Below, one piece after another: positions 16,802 to 25,866 of a stretch of DNA of 64,000 nt; within the stretch, counting starts at the first letter, position 1; the number at the start of each line of letters is the position of its first letter. Below the pieces are notes generated by a model. The model had not been told where the DNA came from. It was given only the letters and a program-made list of their open reading frames with translations, and did not search any database. Both the position numbers and the translations under genes were made by a program. This DNA comes from Methanosarcina baikalica (lineage in GTDB: Archaea > Halobacteriota > Methanosarcinia > Methanosarcinales > Methanosarcinaceae): the NCBI RefSeq assembly GCF_031461075.1, contig NZ_JAVKPK010000012.1, positions 1-64,000 of the forward strand. Reading direction: 5' to 3'.

Positions 16802-17665
16802 TTGCTTTCTGATGGAGTTGCTCTCTTGAGATTCATTTTTACTTTTGTCCAGATGTTGAAGAATAGAAAAATGCTGAAATTTTTTTTCTGGCTTCCCGTG
16901 TTTCTGTGTCTGATCGCCTTTCCCGTAACTGCCGCAACTAATAATTGGGAACTTATCCCTGAAAACCCTGTCGTTGGGGATATTATAGAGATAAAGGGAA
17001 CCGATTTTACGGGAGAGACAGCGGAAGTGCAGGTGACGTTTGAAAAAGATATCCCTGTCTCGGACGGCAGGTACGAATATTTGCTTGAAGGCGTAACAAT
17101 CCCGGACTTTAACAACCGCTTTACTGTGAAGGCTACAGGAGCTGATGACCTGAACTTGAGGGTAAAGATGCTACTGTGGGTAACCAAAACTGGAGAGGCA
17201 AAGGACGGGGCCACCACCGTTTCTCAATCAAATGTCCCTCCAGGAACATACAAGATCAAGATCGACGGAAAAGCAAGTACCTCAAGCGTCAAAATTAAGA
17301 TTACGGGGCTCCAGCAGGTCGAGGTGAATTCCGATGGGAGCTTTAGCTATGAATATGATAGTCAATCCATACCTGCAGGCAATTTTGAGGTAAAGGTTGG
17401 AGGCGTTGAAAAACAGATCAAACTGCAGCCTGGAGAAAGCCTGCCTTCGGAAATAGTGCCCTCTTCAGAGCAAAAAACTGATCCCGAAAAAGAGGAAACG
17501 AAAACAAACGAAACGAAAACAAATGAAACGAAAATAAATGGAACAGAAACTGGAGAAGTGAAAAAAGAAGATTTGCAGGGTTGGAAAGCCTCATATATGC
17601 CGATAGCAGGAATCCTGGCAGGAATTGTAGTGTTCCGGTTCTATTTGAGGACAAGGAAATATTAA
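16802..17665 (+). CDS. Secreted surface protein with C-terminal membrane anchor
   Basis: The protein has an N-terminal signal sequence (hydrophobic LKFFFWLPVFLCLIAFPVTA, cleavage probably after TAA), then about 180 residues of beta-rich domains with repeated phrases such as GDIIEIKGTDF and PPGTYKIKIDG, a charged repeat region (KTNETKTNETKINGTETG) and one hydrophobic helix before a short basic tail. It is an exported, membrane-anchored envelope protein; asparagine glycosylation sites (NET, NGT) are present in the linker. No enzyme motif is seen. The TTG at 16,802 follows AAGGAGAT; ATGs at 16,853 and 16,871 are other possible starts. Its 3' end was duplicated downstream (see 18,090). Confidence 0.75.
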   Translation: MLSDGVALLRFIFTFVQMLKNRKMLKFFFWLPVFLCLIAFPVTAATNNWELIPENPVVGDIIEIKGTDFTGETAEVQVTFEKDIPVSDGRYEYLLEGVTIPDFNNRFTVKATGADDLNLRVKMLLWVTKTGEAKDGATTVSQSNVPPGTYKIKIDGKASTSSVKIKITGLQQVEVNSDGSFSYEYDSQSIPAGNFEVKVGGVEKQIKLQPGESLPSEIVPSSEQKTDPEKEETKTNETKTNETKINGTETGEVKKEDLQGWKASYMPIAGILAGIVVFRFYLRTRKY

Positions 17666-18265
17666 AAGAAAAAAAGGTTTTTATAAGGCAAAAAAGTCTT
17701 TAAAAATATAAAGTTCTTAGAGCGTGTCTTAAAATTCAAACCATTTACACAATTGGATAATAAGCAACGTTAATTTCAAATTCAGATCATAAATTATTCC
17801 GAAATTCAGATACACATTGACTTTAAAGATAGTACTTTATCCCAAAGACTTACGCGCTTGATGTATAAAATCAATCACAAGAAACATCATCGTTAAAATT
17901 ACATATTAGACATATAACAGGTTAATGCCCCCGTTATTCGGTTCGAATGCTTAAGTCTTATCCCAATTGTAGACTCAAATTTAATTTTAAGACAGGCTCG
18001 AAGAAATCCTGCAAAATATATTTAATAGGAAACAGATGTTTTAAATAAATACATGAATGTTGGATGGTATTAAATAGAATACTAATTGTATAATTCCTGC
18101 TTTATTTGAGAATAAGAAAACATTAAAAAGTACCAGTGGTTTTAGGGTAAAAGAGTCTTTAAAATCTAAAGATCCTTTAGAGATCCTGCAAAATATCTTT
18201 AATAGAACACATACTTTAAATAAATATATGAATGTTGAATGGTATTAAATAAAATACTAAATTAA
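17630..18265 (+). repeat. Tandem duplication of a gene tail and its trailer
   Basis: Sequence A (17,630-17,719 plus 18,000-18,085) and sequence B (about 18,090-18,265) are similar over about 175 bases: both contain a ctatttgag/gaataagaaa coding tail, agtctttaaa, atcctgcaaaatat and tgaatgttg-atggtattaaat. Copy A includes the real end of the preceding gene; copy B has only a decayed echo of it. The MITE-like element split copy A after the duplication. Confidence 0.65.
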
Positions 18266-18364
18266 AAGATATTAACAGCTAAAACCCTAAATAAGCAAAA
18301 ATGTCAAACCGAAGCAGAAAAGCCTGGATAAAGCAGGAATGACAGTAATTAAGGGGTGTAGTAA
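17666..18364. other. Intergenic region with MITE-like element and duplicated gene tail
   Basis: About 700 bases without a gene. It contains the MITE-like insertion at 17,720-17,999 and the second copy of a 175-base unit made of the preceding gene's last codons and trailer. Confidence 0.65.
17720..17999. mobile_element. MITE-like element, 280 bp, 17-bp terminal inverted repeats
   Basis: The left end GAGCGTGTCTTAAAATT and the reverse complement of the right end GAGCCTGTCTTAAAATT match at 16 of 17 positions. The interior has no open frame of note. The element interrupts one copy of a duplicated sequence: the uninterrupted copy at 18,090-18,265 gives the empty-site arrangement. No target duplication is obvious. 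A partial copy of the left end occurs near 57,609. The parent insertion sequence is not visible here. Confidence 0.75.
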
Positions 18365-19762
18365 TTGAAGAAAATAACAGGAATGAATGGAATATATAGT
18401 AGAAAGTGGAGAGTAACCTGGACGGTTTTGATCCTTGTCTTTTCACTTATTTCAGTATCAGCAGCTTATTCGGTAAAAGATCCCTGGGTTGCATCCATTG
18501 AAAAAAATGGCGATAACGTTCTTTTCGCAGACCACAGTGAAAGCCTGACTGAAGGCGGCTGGATTCTTCTTAGCGGAGGAAAAGAAATCCAGCTCCCACA
18601 GCCATTTACTTTCACGTATTGCGGAACAGATAACCTGAAAAGCAAAGGAATAAACCTTGAACTAAAATCAGGGACACAGGAGAACAATACTGAGCTCACA
18701 TTTACATACCCGTATTCCACTCATCCATTTTATACTGTAAATCAGAATGTGAAAATGGATTATAAAGGACCTGCGGTTTTCGGGCAGCAGAAAGTGAACG
18801 TTTACCTGATCAAGGGACTCGGCATATCTTCCTTTGGTAAGGCAGTTAAGGAAATCACGGATGAAAAAAACCTGAGTTTAAATTACACCGTGACATCTAC
18901 AACTCTGGACAAAAACGGTGACCTGTCTGCTCCCTTGCAATTTAAATCTCTTCCTGCAGGCCATTATGGAATCGTAATAACACTTGCAGAAAACGAAAGT
19001 ACGAAACCTGTCGGACTGGAGAAGAAAGTCCTTTCGGCAACCGGTTTTGAAGTACTGGAATACGATCTGAAAACAAAAGTTGCAAACACTCTGGAAGAAG
19101 GCAAAGACCTTGAAGTCAACCTGGATCTGAAAAAGAACACCGAGCCGGAAAACTCCAAATACGGTGCCGTGCTGATAAGTAAAGACGCCTACAGGGCACT
19201 GATAGAAGTCAACTCAAATGGCACGAGAGACGGGACTGAAATCTGCTTAAATGGGATTGACATTATCGAAGATTTCGGCATCAATTCCACAAACTTTGAG
19301 TCCAAACTCGACAAAGATGAGCTGACAAAGGAAATACAGACCGTTATTGGAGAATGTAATGGTACGATAACTATAGGAGAGAAGGGCCAGAGCACTCTTT
19401 CCCTGACAACCTTTGACCTGCCCGCAGGCGACTACTTCCTCTTTACAGGCGCCTATGAAAAAGGCAAAGGCATTACGGGTGTAGACCAGACAGAGCTGAG
19501 CATATGTGCTGTAGCAGACAGTTCACAGCCAATTGACTCTGACTCCAGCCTTTCGAATACCCTCCCAGTAGAAGACAAAGCTTCCACTCTTGAGGAAAGC
19601 TCCAACCTCAAAACTGCCAATGCAGCTGGAATCGTGGATGCTGGGTCTATTGCAGGAAAAGTAGCAGACATCGTGAAAAACCCTCCTAAAGCTACCTCGT
19701 TCTTAGTAGGATTTGCAGGGACGCTCGCAGCTGGGATGGTACTAATGAGAATTAAAAAATAA
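18365..19762 (+). CDS. Large secreted methanogen surface protein (TIGR04279-like)
   Basis: The 465-residue product has a signal peptide (TVLILVFSLISVSAAYS), a long extracytoplasmic part and a C-terminal hydrophobic helix (SFLVGFAGTLAAGMVLM) followed by RIKK. The middle region, with INLEL-, VNVYLIKG- and LPAGHYGIVITLAE-like phrases repeated as LPAGDYFLFTGAYE, resembles the extracellular domain family common in Methanosarcina envelopes; I recognise it by pattern only. Many Asn-X-Ser/Thr sites suggest glycosylation. The start is TTG with AAGGGGTG upstream; ATG at 18,383 is the alternative. Probably an S-layer-associated protein. Confidence 0.75.
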   Translation: MKKITGMNGIYSRKWRVTWTVLILVFSLISVSAAYSVKDPWVASIEKNGDNVLFADHSESLTEGGWILLSGGKEIQLPQPFTFTYCGTDNLKSKGINLELKSGTQENNTELTFTYPYSTHPFYTVNQNVKMDYKGPAVFGQQKVNVYLIKGLGISSFGKAVKEITDEKNLSLNYTVTSTTLDKNGDLSAPLQFKSLPAGHYGIVITLAENESTKPVGLEKKVLSATGFEVLEYDLKTKVANTLEEGKDLEVNLDLKKNTEPENSKYGAVLISKDAYRALIEVNSNGTRDGTEICLNGIDIIEDFGINSTNFESKLDKDELTKEIQTVIGECNGTITIGEKGQSTLSLTTFDLPAGDYFLFTGAYEKGKGITGVDQTELSICAVADSSQPIDSDSSLSNTLPVEDKASTLEESSNLKTANAAGIVDAGSIAGKVADIVKNPPKATSFLVGFAGTLAAGMVLMRIKK

Positions 19763-20096
19763 AACCCGAACAGAAAATCGAGAAATTTAAGATTTGAGGG
19801 CTGATTTTTTTACAATTACAGCCTTCAATTTCAAATTTATAATATTTTTGTATATAGATGCTAGGCTTCCTAGTGTATAGGAAATTTAGTTATGAGTCAT
19901 CATAAGTAAGAAAGGGACTACGGATGAGATCTTTTTTAAATATTAATGCCCTATAATTAAGTTGCCAGGATACTAGTTTGGACGTAAATATTTACGCTTA
20001 ACTTCTCATACTTTATAATAATGGAAAATCCGGCCAGCCAGAAAAAATGTAATTTTGTAAATAAATTATTTCCTTCAATTAGTCTTTTGGAGCTAG

Positions 20097-20190
20097 CGGA
20101 CCCCGTGCTGTTGCGATTACATCTTAACTCCCAGAAAACCTCCGATTTCCTGTGATCCCGAAGTGGAACTCGGACGGCGCAACTAGGGCG
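20097..20190 (+). repeat. GC-rich dispersed repeat, copy 3
   Basis: This copy shares ccgtgctgttgcgattacat, then cccagaaaa, gatttcct, gatcccgaag and ggaac with the copy at 44,911-44,990 in the same orientation. The two ends also match copy 1 at 261-374. It is flanked by AT-rich DNA and is not in a gene. Confidence 0.7.
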
Positions 20191-20937
20191 GAACGACTCA
20201 GGTGAGACCCAATTCTGGAAAGAAAAGATACATCCGTGTTTTCTTTATTCCTTGTTCTTCGGCATCTTCCTGGTTTAGCTTTTATTTTGGGATTAGAAAG
20301 GGTAATCAGTCAGAAAATTGAGGCAAATAAATAAGTAATTCATTGATATGAAAATTTTATATTCCGTTACAGATATAGCTTTAAGATTATTTTCACATTA
20401 TTTTTTTGTCCGCAGGATCATTCTACCTATTAAAATGCCTTCATTAAAAACCAGAAGTACCATTGTTATATTTTAAGGAACTATAACTTCAGCACGTTTT
20501 TTCCTTTCTTAGTTATGCACTGGTAGCCTTTACCCGTTCTAAGCTCGTTACCCATCTGTGTGATTTCCTTTCAAAAGCCATCGTACAAAAATTATTAGAG
20601 AAAGTTTTAAGGATGTAACCTCAAATTTTAAGAAATTCTGCTGATAAGTATAAGGATAGGCATAAATATAAAATAAATAAAAGTTTAGAATATAAATCTG
20701 TTAAATGTGAGTTTAGATTCGAGATGCAAATGCTAACATTTAAAATCGAAAGAACGCATTGACATAGTGCGGCATGTCACCATTCGGGCTCTTTAGAGGT
20801 TTAAGAAGAATTTTCTCCTAGAGGAAATATATGAAGATAATTATATAAATTTAGTGGATTCACATTATGATATAATGATGGAACTATAGGAAACAATTAT
20901 ATAAAGTTAGTGAATTTATATTGAGGCATGATAAAAA

Positions 20938-21007
<70 letters not shown>

Positions 21008-21448
21008 TCCAGGCTAGCTTTTGGTAAAACAAATATATAATTGTGTAATTGAACTGTGATTTTGAAAAAGCTATCCTGAAGATATAATAAAAAGCAAATC
21101 CAAAAAAGACATCATGCGGCTAAATAGTTTTCAAATCCGCTCCCGCATGCAGCTGTACATTCCCAAGAAAGTTCCAAAACGTCCTGCGTTTTCAGACTGC
21201 ATCTATCCATATATTATACTACTTGCCGCATTTCTGGCAGGAAAAAAGAAAGTAAAGAACAGAATCTGGGAAAAAAGTCGTTCAACCTTCACCTGATTCA
21301 ACTCAGAAAGAAATTATAAAATAGGAAATCAGGAAAAGAAGAGAAACTTATTTAATTTTGCAAAACAGTTTATATAAAGGAAAATCGAGCGAAAGGATAA
21401 AATGCATTAGAAAAAAGTACTTACTTCCCTTAAAGAGAGATATAGTCT

Positions 21449-22438
21449 TTGATTACAACCAGCTTTGATATAACCCGGATGACCTGTATGACTGGAAGAA
21501 AAGTTTCCTCAGATCTCTTGATTGTTATGGGGCTCGTGCTCCTTACAGATATCTTTGTGCTCACACCCGGACTAAGTGAAACTGTACTCCGGAACATACT
21601 TGGACTTCCCCTTGTGCTTTTTCTGCCGGGGTATGCTCTGATTGCAGCTCTATTTCCTGCAAAATCCGACCTTGACGGGATCGAAAGGACTGCTCTTTCC
21701 TTCGGGCTGAGTATTGCAGTCGTGCCCCTAATTGGACTTGGTCTTAACTATACTCCATGGGGGATCAGGCTCCTGCCAATTCTTATAAGCCTATCAGTTT
21801 TCACCTTTATGATGTGCGGGCTTGCATATCTCAGACGAGTAAAGCTCCCTGAAAATGAGGCTTTCAATGTTTCCTTCAAGGCAGCTGTATTTTCGCTCAA
21901 AGCTGAAGTTATGGAAAAATCGGAGTCAAAGCTGGATAAAGTACTTACTGTTTTCCTGATTCTGTCCATTCTCTTGTCTGTCGCAACCCTTGTGTATGTA
22001 GTAGTAACCCCAAAAGAAGGAGAACATTTCACCGAGTTTTATCTTCTCGGACAGGAAGGAAAGGCAGACAATTACCCCACAAATTATACGCTCGGGGATA
22101 ATGGAACTGTAATTGTAGGAGTTGTGAACCACGAATACAGGCCAGTAAATTACACAATGCAGGTAAAGCTTGAAAACAGATCCCTGCCGGAAAATATGCA
22201 GCAGATAAAGCTTAATCATAATGAGACATGGGAAAACCCAATTACGCTCAATCCTCCAGTTGAGGGAAAGAACATGAAGCTTGAGTTCCTGCTTTTCAAC
22301 GATACAGACAGCAGTGTACCCTACAGGGACCTCCATCTCTGGATAAATGTAAATGCAACAACAGAAACTAAAGGTTCAGAAGTCCAGACTGCGGAAGAAA
22401 AAACTGCACAGAATCAGACAGTTAAATCCACAGCTTGA
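21449..22438 (+). CDS. DUF1616 membrane protein
   Basis: The N-terminal 135 residues have four hydrophobic helices with the LPLVLFLPGYALIAALFP phrase typical of DUF1616 proteins of methanogens. A fifth helix lies at about residues 165-187. The remaining part is extracytoplasmic with many N-glycosylation sequons and a GTVIVGVVNHEYRPVNYT-like immunoglobulin-fold strand pattern. The last 30 residues are low complexity. Function is unknown; the family often sits with cell-surface and polysaccharide genes. The TTG start at 21,449 has GAGAG upstream; ATG at 21,479 is also possible. Confidence 0.85.
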   Translation: MITTSFDITRMTCMTGRKVSSDLLIVMGLVLLTDIFVLTPGLSETVLRNILGLPLVLFLPGYALIAALFPAKSDLDGIERTALSFGLSIAVVPLIGLGLNYTPWGIRLLPILISLSVFTFMMCGLAYLRRVKLPENEAFNVSFKAAVFSLKAEVMEKSESKLDKVLTVFLILSILLSVATLVYVVVTPKEGEHFTEFYLLGQEGKADNYPTNYTLGDNGTVIVGVVNHEYRPVNYTMQVKLENRSLPENMQQIKLNHNETWENPITLNPPVEGKNMKLEFLLFNDTDSSVPYRDLHLWINVNATTETKGSEVQTAEEKTAQNQTVKSTA

Positions 22439-22774
22439 AAACCTTTACATGCAAATTTAAGCTAAATACTCTGTAACCTTAGAATAAGCGAAACTCGGCA
22501 ACGTAAACATGAAGACAAGAGAATAAAAACTTAATTAATTCCAGTTTTAAAACTTAATTCATTCCAGTTTTCCAAAGATTAACAAAACTTAACGCTTATC
22601 ATCAAAAGCAGTTAACTACCAACAAAGCCTTATATAAAATTTACAATAAAGGCTTGTAAAGTATCAGGTCTGCGCAAAATTTCTAATGATCTATTGTAAG
22701 AATCGGTAAAAAACTTGTAATAAGAGGTACACAGTAGATCTGAACTTGTCCCGATTAAAAAAGGAGTAATTTCC
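22439..22774. other. Spacer between DUF1616 and CPBP protease genes
   Basis: About 340 AT-rich bases with a short direct repeat of aattccagttttaaaacttaa-type sequence near 22,535-22,570. A tatataaaattt box near 22,632 may be part of a promoter for the next gene. No coding sequence is seen. Confidence 0.5.
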
Positions 22775-23980
22775 GTGAAAAATTTAATTAATTTTCATAA
22801 AAGGCGAAAAGAACCGAATCTTCTGATAAGCGTCTTAGTTCTGATTCTGACTTTGCTGGTAATTTTTCCTGGAGTTGCATCCAGTAGTAATTTAGAGTCA
22901 TCTTCTTCTCCACAGATAGGGCATGTTCAAGAGCAGATATCTACCAAAGCCCTGGAGGAATCCGGAGATTCCAGAGTTACTTCAGTCTCGTATGGAAATC
23001 TAGGACTTTTCCAAAAAATAGGACAATATATAGATATTGTATATACGCTTGAAGGAATTGTAGTAGCAATCCTGATCCTTATTTTGTATCGACGCATGAC
23101 TATGGAAGAGCTAAAAAAATTCACAAAAAATCCTCTGAAAGGCCTCTATTCACGTCAAACCTGGGAAATAAGCAAAACTGAGGAAACTGACCAGGAAAAA
23201 TCCGAGATGAGGAGAATCAGGCTTTTTACTGCAGTTCCAATTCTATTCATAGCCTTTGCTGAACTTCTTCTCTTTTCAGGCAGGAATGGGGCAGCTGTCT
23301 GGATTCACATTATAACTTTGATTGCACTTTCTCTTTCCAATTTATACATAAAAGATCCTAAAATACACAACATCTACCAGTCCCTGATGCTTCTCCCAGT
23401 CCTGAGGCTTGTAAACCTTTCAATGCCTGTCTTTTATGATAAAACCCTTTATACCTTCATTTTTGTCTACGGCCCCCTGGCGATCCCGGTGGCAGTTATA
23501 ATAATGAATCAACGGAAGGTTTTAGAGCAGATTGGAATTTCCCGAAAGAATATTGGAGTCTATATGATTCTTTCGATTCCTCTGGGCTTTCTGGTTGGAC
23601 TCGGAGAATACCTGACCATCCGCCCACAGTCCCTGATCCCTGACCTCACTTTTGAAAGTCTGCTTATACTCTCCATTATTATGATTTTTTTTGTGGGTCT
23701 TGTTGAGGAGCTTATTTTCAGGTCAATCATCCAGACCAGGCTCGAGCAAGCGCTCAGTGCCATTGAATCCATCTTAATTACAAGTTTCCTGTTCGGACTC
23801 ATGCACTCAGGGTACGGCACCTTCTATGAAATTCTCTATACAGGCTTTGTAGGATTATTCATGGGTTTTGCCTTCTACAAAACAAGGAGCCTTCCCTTTG
23901 TTGCTGTACTGCACGGCTTAGTCAATGTTTTCCTTTTCGGGATCCTGCCCTATTATCTAAGCGGCTGGGCAGGATTCTGA
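22775..23980 (+). CDS. CPBP-family intramembrane metalloprotease
   Basis: The 401-residue protein has a signal-like first helix, about eight further membrane segments and the three motifs of the CAAX-protease/bacteriocin-processing (Abi) family: EELIFR near residue 313, FGLMHS near 345 and HGLVN near 381. These residues bind the catalytic metal inside the membrane. The substrate is unknown; in archaea members may process or release membrane proteins. GTG is the start, eight bases after GGAG. It lies among envelope genes, which fits a role at the cell surface. Confidence 0.9.
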   Translation: MKNLINFHKRRKEPNLLISVLVLILTLLVIFPGVASSSNLESSSSPQIGHVQEQISTKALEESGDSRVTSVSYGNLGLFQKIGQYIDIVYTLEGIVVAILILILYRRMTMEELKKFTKNPLKGLYSRQTWEISKTEETDQEKSEMRRIRLFTAVPILFIAFAELLLFSGRNGAAVWIHIITLIALSLSNLYIKDPKIHNIYQSLMLLPVLRLVNLSMPVFYDKTLYTFIFVYGPLAIPVAVIIMNQRKVLEQIGISRKNIGVYMILSIPLGFLVGLGEYLTIRPQSLIPDLTFESLLILSIIMIFFVGLVEELIFRSIIQTRLEQALSAIESILITSFLFGLMHSGYGTFYEILYTGFVGLFMGFAFYKTRSLPFVAVLHGLVNVFLFGILPYYLSGWAGF

Positions 23981-24716
23981 TTATTTATCAAAAATCATTT
24001 TGCAATATTAACTCTTAAATATTTTAAGGTTGCATTTTCTTGGCGCTATCCAAGTTTCTTTTAGTTATCACAGCTAATATATTATTTGTTTTATCTCAAC
24101 ATGTAGGTACAAAATCAGATACAGTACATGTTGACTGAAGTTTTCTTTATATAATTAAGCCATATTCGACAGATCGACATTAAGATATGGATATTTTCAT
24201 GAGAGCGTTTTTCAGACATAATATAAATAATTAGTATATTTGAAAATGATTAACTTATGGCCCAAATCTCACTACTTACATAAGTAGCGAACCATTTTTG
24301 CAATAATGTTTAGTATAAGAGGTGATCAGTTTCCCTCAACACAGTCTCAGTAAAAATGCTCGGACAAAAATAAGTTACTTGCCGAATGTAGGATTAAGAG
24401 TCTAATGCTATTGATTTTTAGCTCAGTCGCATAAGTCATTCGCGTTTCATAATTTTTCAATTCCTTTTGATTCATAGCGCTCTCTGCCTGCCCAGAAGTC
24501 TGGGAAATAATAAACCTTAAGCGACTTACAGATGGGCTTGAGAATTAAAGAAAATTATGCAAAAAAGTTAAAAACCGCCATATAAAGAGTTGAATAAATA
24601 ATTTAGAAAGAAGAACTGGACAGAAAATCTCAAGACAAATATCAAAAAATAAAGATATGATAATAGCTGATCTCTATAAAAATAGAAATTTATAGAAGAG
24701 ATCCGGAAGCCCGGAA
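23981..24716. other. Intergenic region with no recognised feature
   Basis: About 740 AT-rich bases between convergent genes. I see no gene, no clear repeat and no strong hairpin. Confidence 0.6.
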
Positions 24717-24971
24717 TCAGATAATCATAGTAACTTTGAAGTAGAGAATCGCTACAAAACTGAAAAGCAAAGGCAGGATTGCCGCGTTAAATGAGCTACT
24801 TAGGTTTTTGCTCCACTTTCCAGACGCTGAAAGAATCACCTTTAAAGAAAGGAGAGCTATTAATCCAACAACAACTGCAGCCCCATATTGAGGAAGACCG
24901 GGGACTGTAATCATAGAAACTGCGCTCGAGGACGCGCTCGAAGAAACAATGGAGATACTGCTTAGCAACAT
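24717..24971 (-). CDS. Small two-helix membrane protein
   Basis: The start is set at the ATG at 24,971, five bases after AAGGTG, giving 84 residues; the open frame continues further upstream without a ribosome binding site. The protein has a serine-rich N-terminus, one helix at VPGLPQYGAAVVVGLIALLSL, a polar loop and a second helix ILPLLFSFVAILYFKV. No function can be assigned. A decayed relative lies at 16,365-16,451, so it belongs to a duplicated local family. Confidence 0.7.
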   Translation of the reverse strand: MLLSSISIVSSSASSSAVSMITVPGLPQYGAAVVVGLIALLSLKVILSASGKWSKNLSSSFNAAILPLLFSFVAILYFKVTMII

Positions 24972-25266
24972 AGAGACACCTTCTGAACTATAACCTACAA
25001 ACAAATATTGTATAACCAGTGGAATAATAAATAACCATTGGAATGACAATACACCATTGAAGTAATAATACAATGTAGTATAAAAAATTATTCATTTAAT
25101 AATGTGAAGAGACTTCTAACTCTAGACGAATTAAACAGTCTATCGATGATGATCAACTACGACAAACAGATATAAGAGGAATAGATGTGCAATCAACACA
25201 ACTATTCAAATAGCACAACTTTCACAGGAAGTTATTTCTTCACCGCAAATTAGCAGGAAAAGAAAT

Positions 25267-25866
25267 TTAACATTCCTCTACCTTTTTCCTTCCCATTTCA
25301 AAAGCCCTGAGGTTTACTTCAACTGTTTTTTGCGGCACAAGGGCTTTAACGCTTTCAAGCAGGGTTTCTTTTGGAATCGGCAGATAACCTGAAACTGCCC
25401 CCACCATCACTACATTCATTGCAAGCCTGCTCCCGGCTTCAAACGCCAGTTCATCGGCGTTGAATGCTTTGACTATGTATTTTTCAGAAAGGACGTCAAG
25501 TATATCCGAAACCTCAGGGTATTTTGCAAGGCCTGAAGTGACAGTAACAGAGAGTACGGTCTGAGTATTTACTATGACAACTCCCCCATCTTTCAGGAAA
25601 TCCAGGTACCGGACTGCCTCCATGGGCTCAAAGGCAAGCATAAGGTCTGCACCTTTTTTCGGGATCATGGACCCGAAATCTTCCCCTATGCGGATGTGGT
25701 TTACAACCGAACCTCCACGCTGGGCCATTCCGTGGGTTTCCGCAGCCCTGATAGGCAACCCTGCAGCAACTGCGGCTTTTCCGATAATATCCGAAGCAAG
25801 GATTGCACCTTGCCCCCCGACTCCTGTGATAAGGAGGTCGAATTTCTTTTGCTCAACCAGACTCAT
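25267..25866 (-). CDS. iorB: Indolepyruvate ferredoxin oxidoreductase, beta subunit
   Basis: The 199-residue subunit contains the gamma/beta POR domain with GVGGQGAILASDIIGKAA at residues 17-34 and GMAQRGGSVVNHIRIGE. With IorA it oxidises aryl pyruvates (from Trp, Phe, Tyr) to aryl acetyl-CoA with ferredoxin, or works in reverse in aromatic amino acid synthesis in methanogens. Its ATG overlaps the iorA stop as ATGA, so the two are one translational unit. Confidence 0.95.
   Translation of the reverse strand: MSLVEQKKFDLLITGVGGQGAILASDIIGKAAVAAGLPIRAAETHGMAQRGGSVVNHIRIGEDFGSMIPKKGADLMLAFEPMEAVRYLDFLKDGGVVIVNTQTVLSVTVTSGLAKYPEVSDILDVLSEKYIVKAFNADELAFEAGSRLAMNVVMVGAVSGYLPIPKETLLESVKALVPQKTVEVNLRAFEMGRKKVEEC

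Noticed and set aside
17930..17960. Possible tRNA T-arm (ggttcgaatgc)
   Set aside because: No acceptor or anticodon stem can be built around it; it lies inside the MITE-like element.
21114..21296. Plus-strand 60-codon frame in the 1.7-kb spacer
   Set aside because: No recognisable domain, no ribosome binding site, and isolated.
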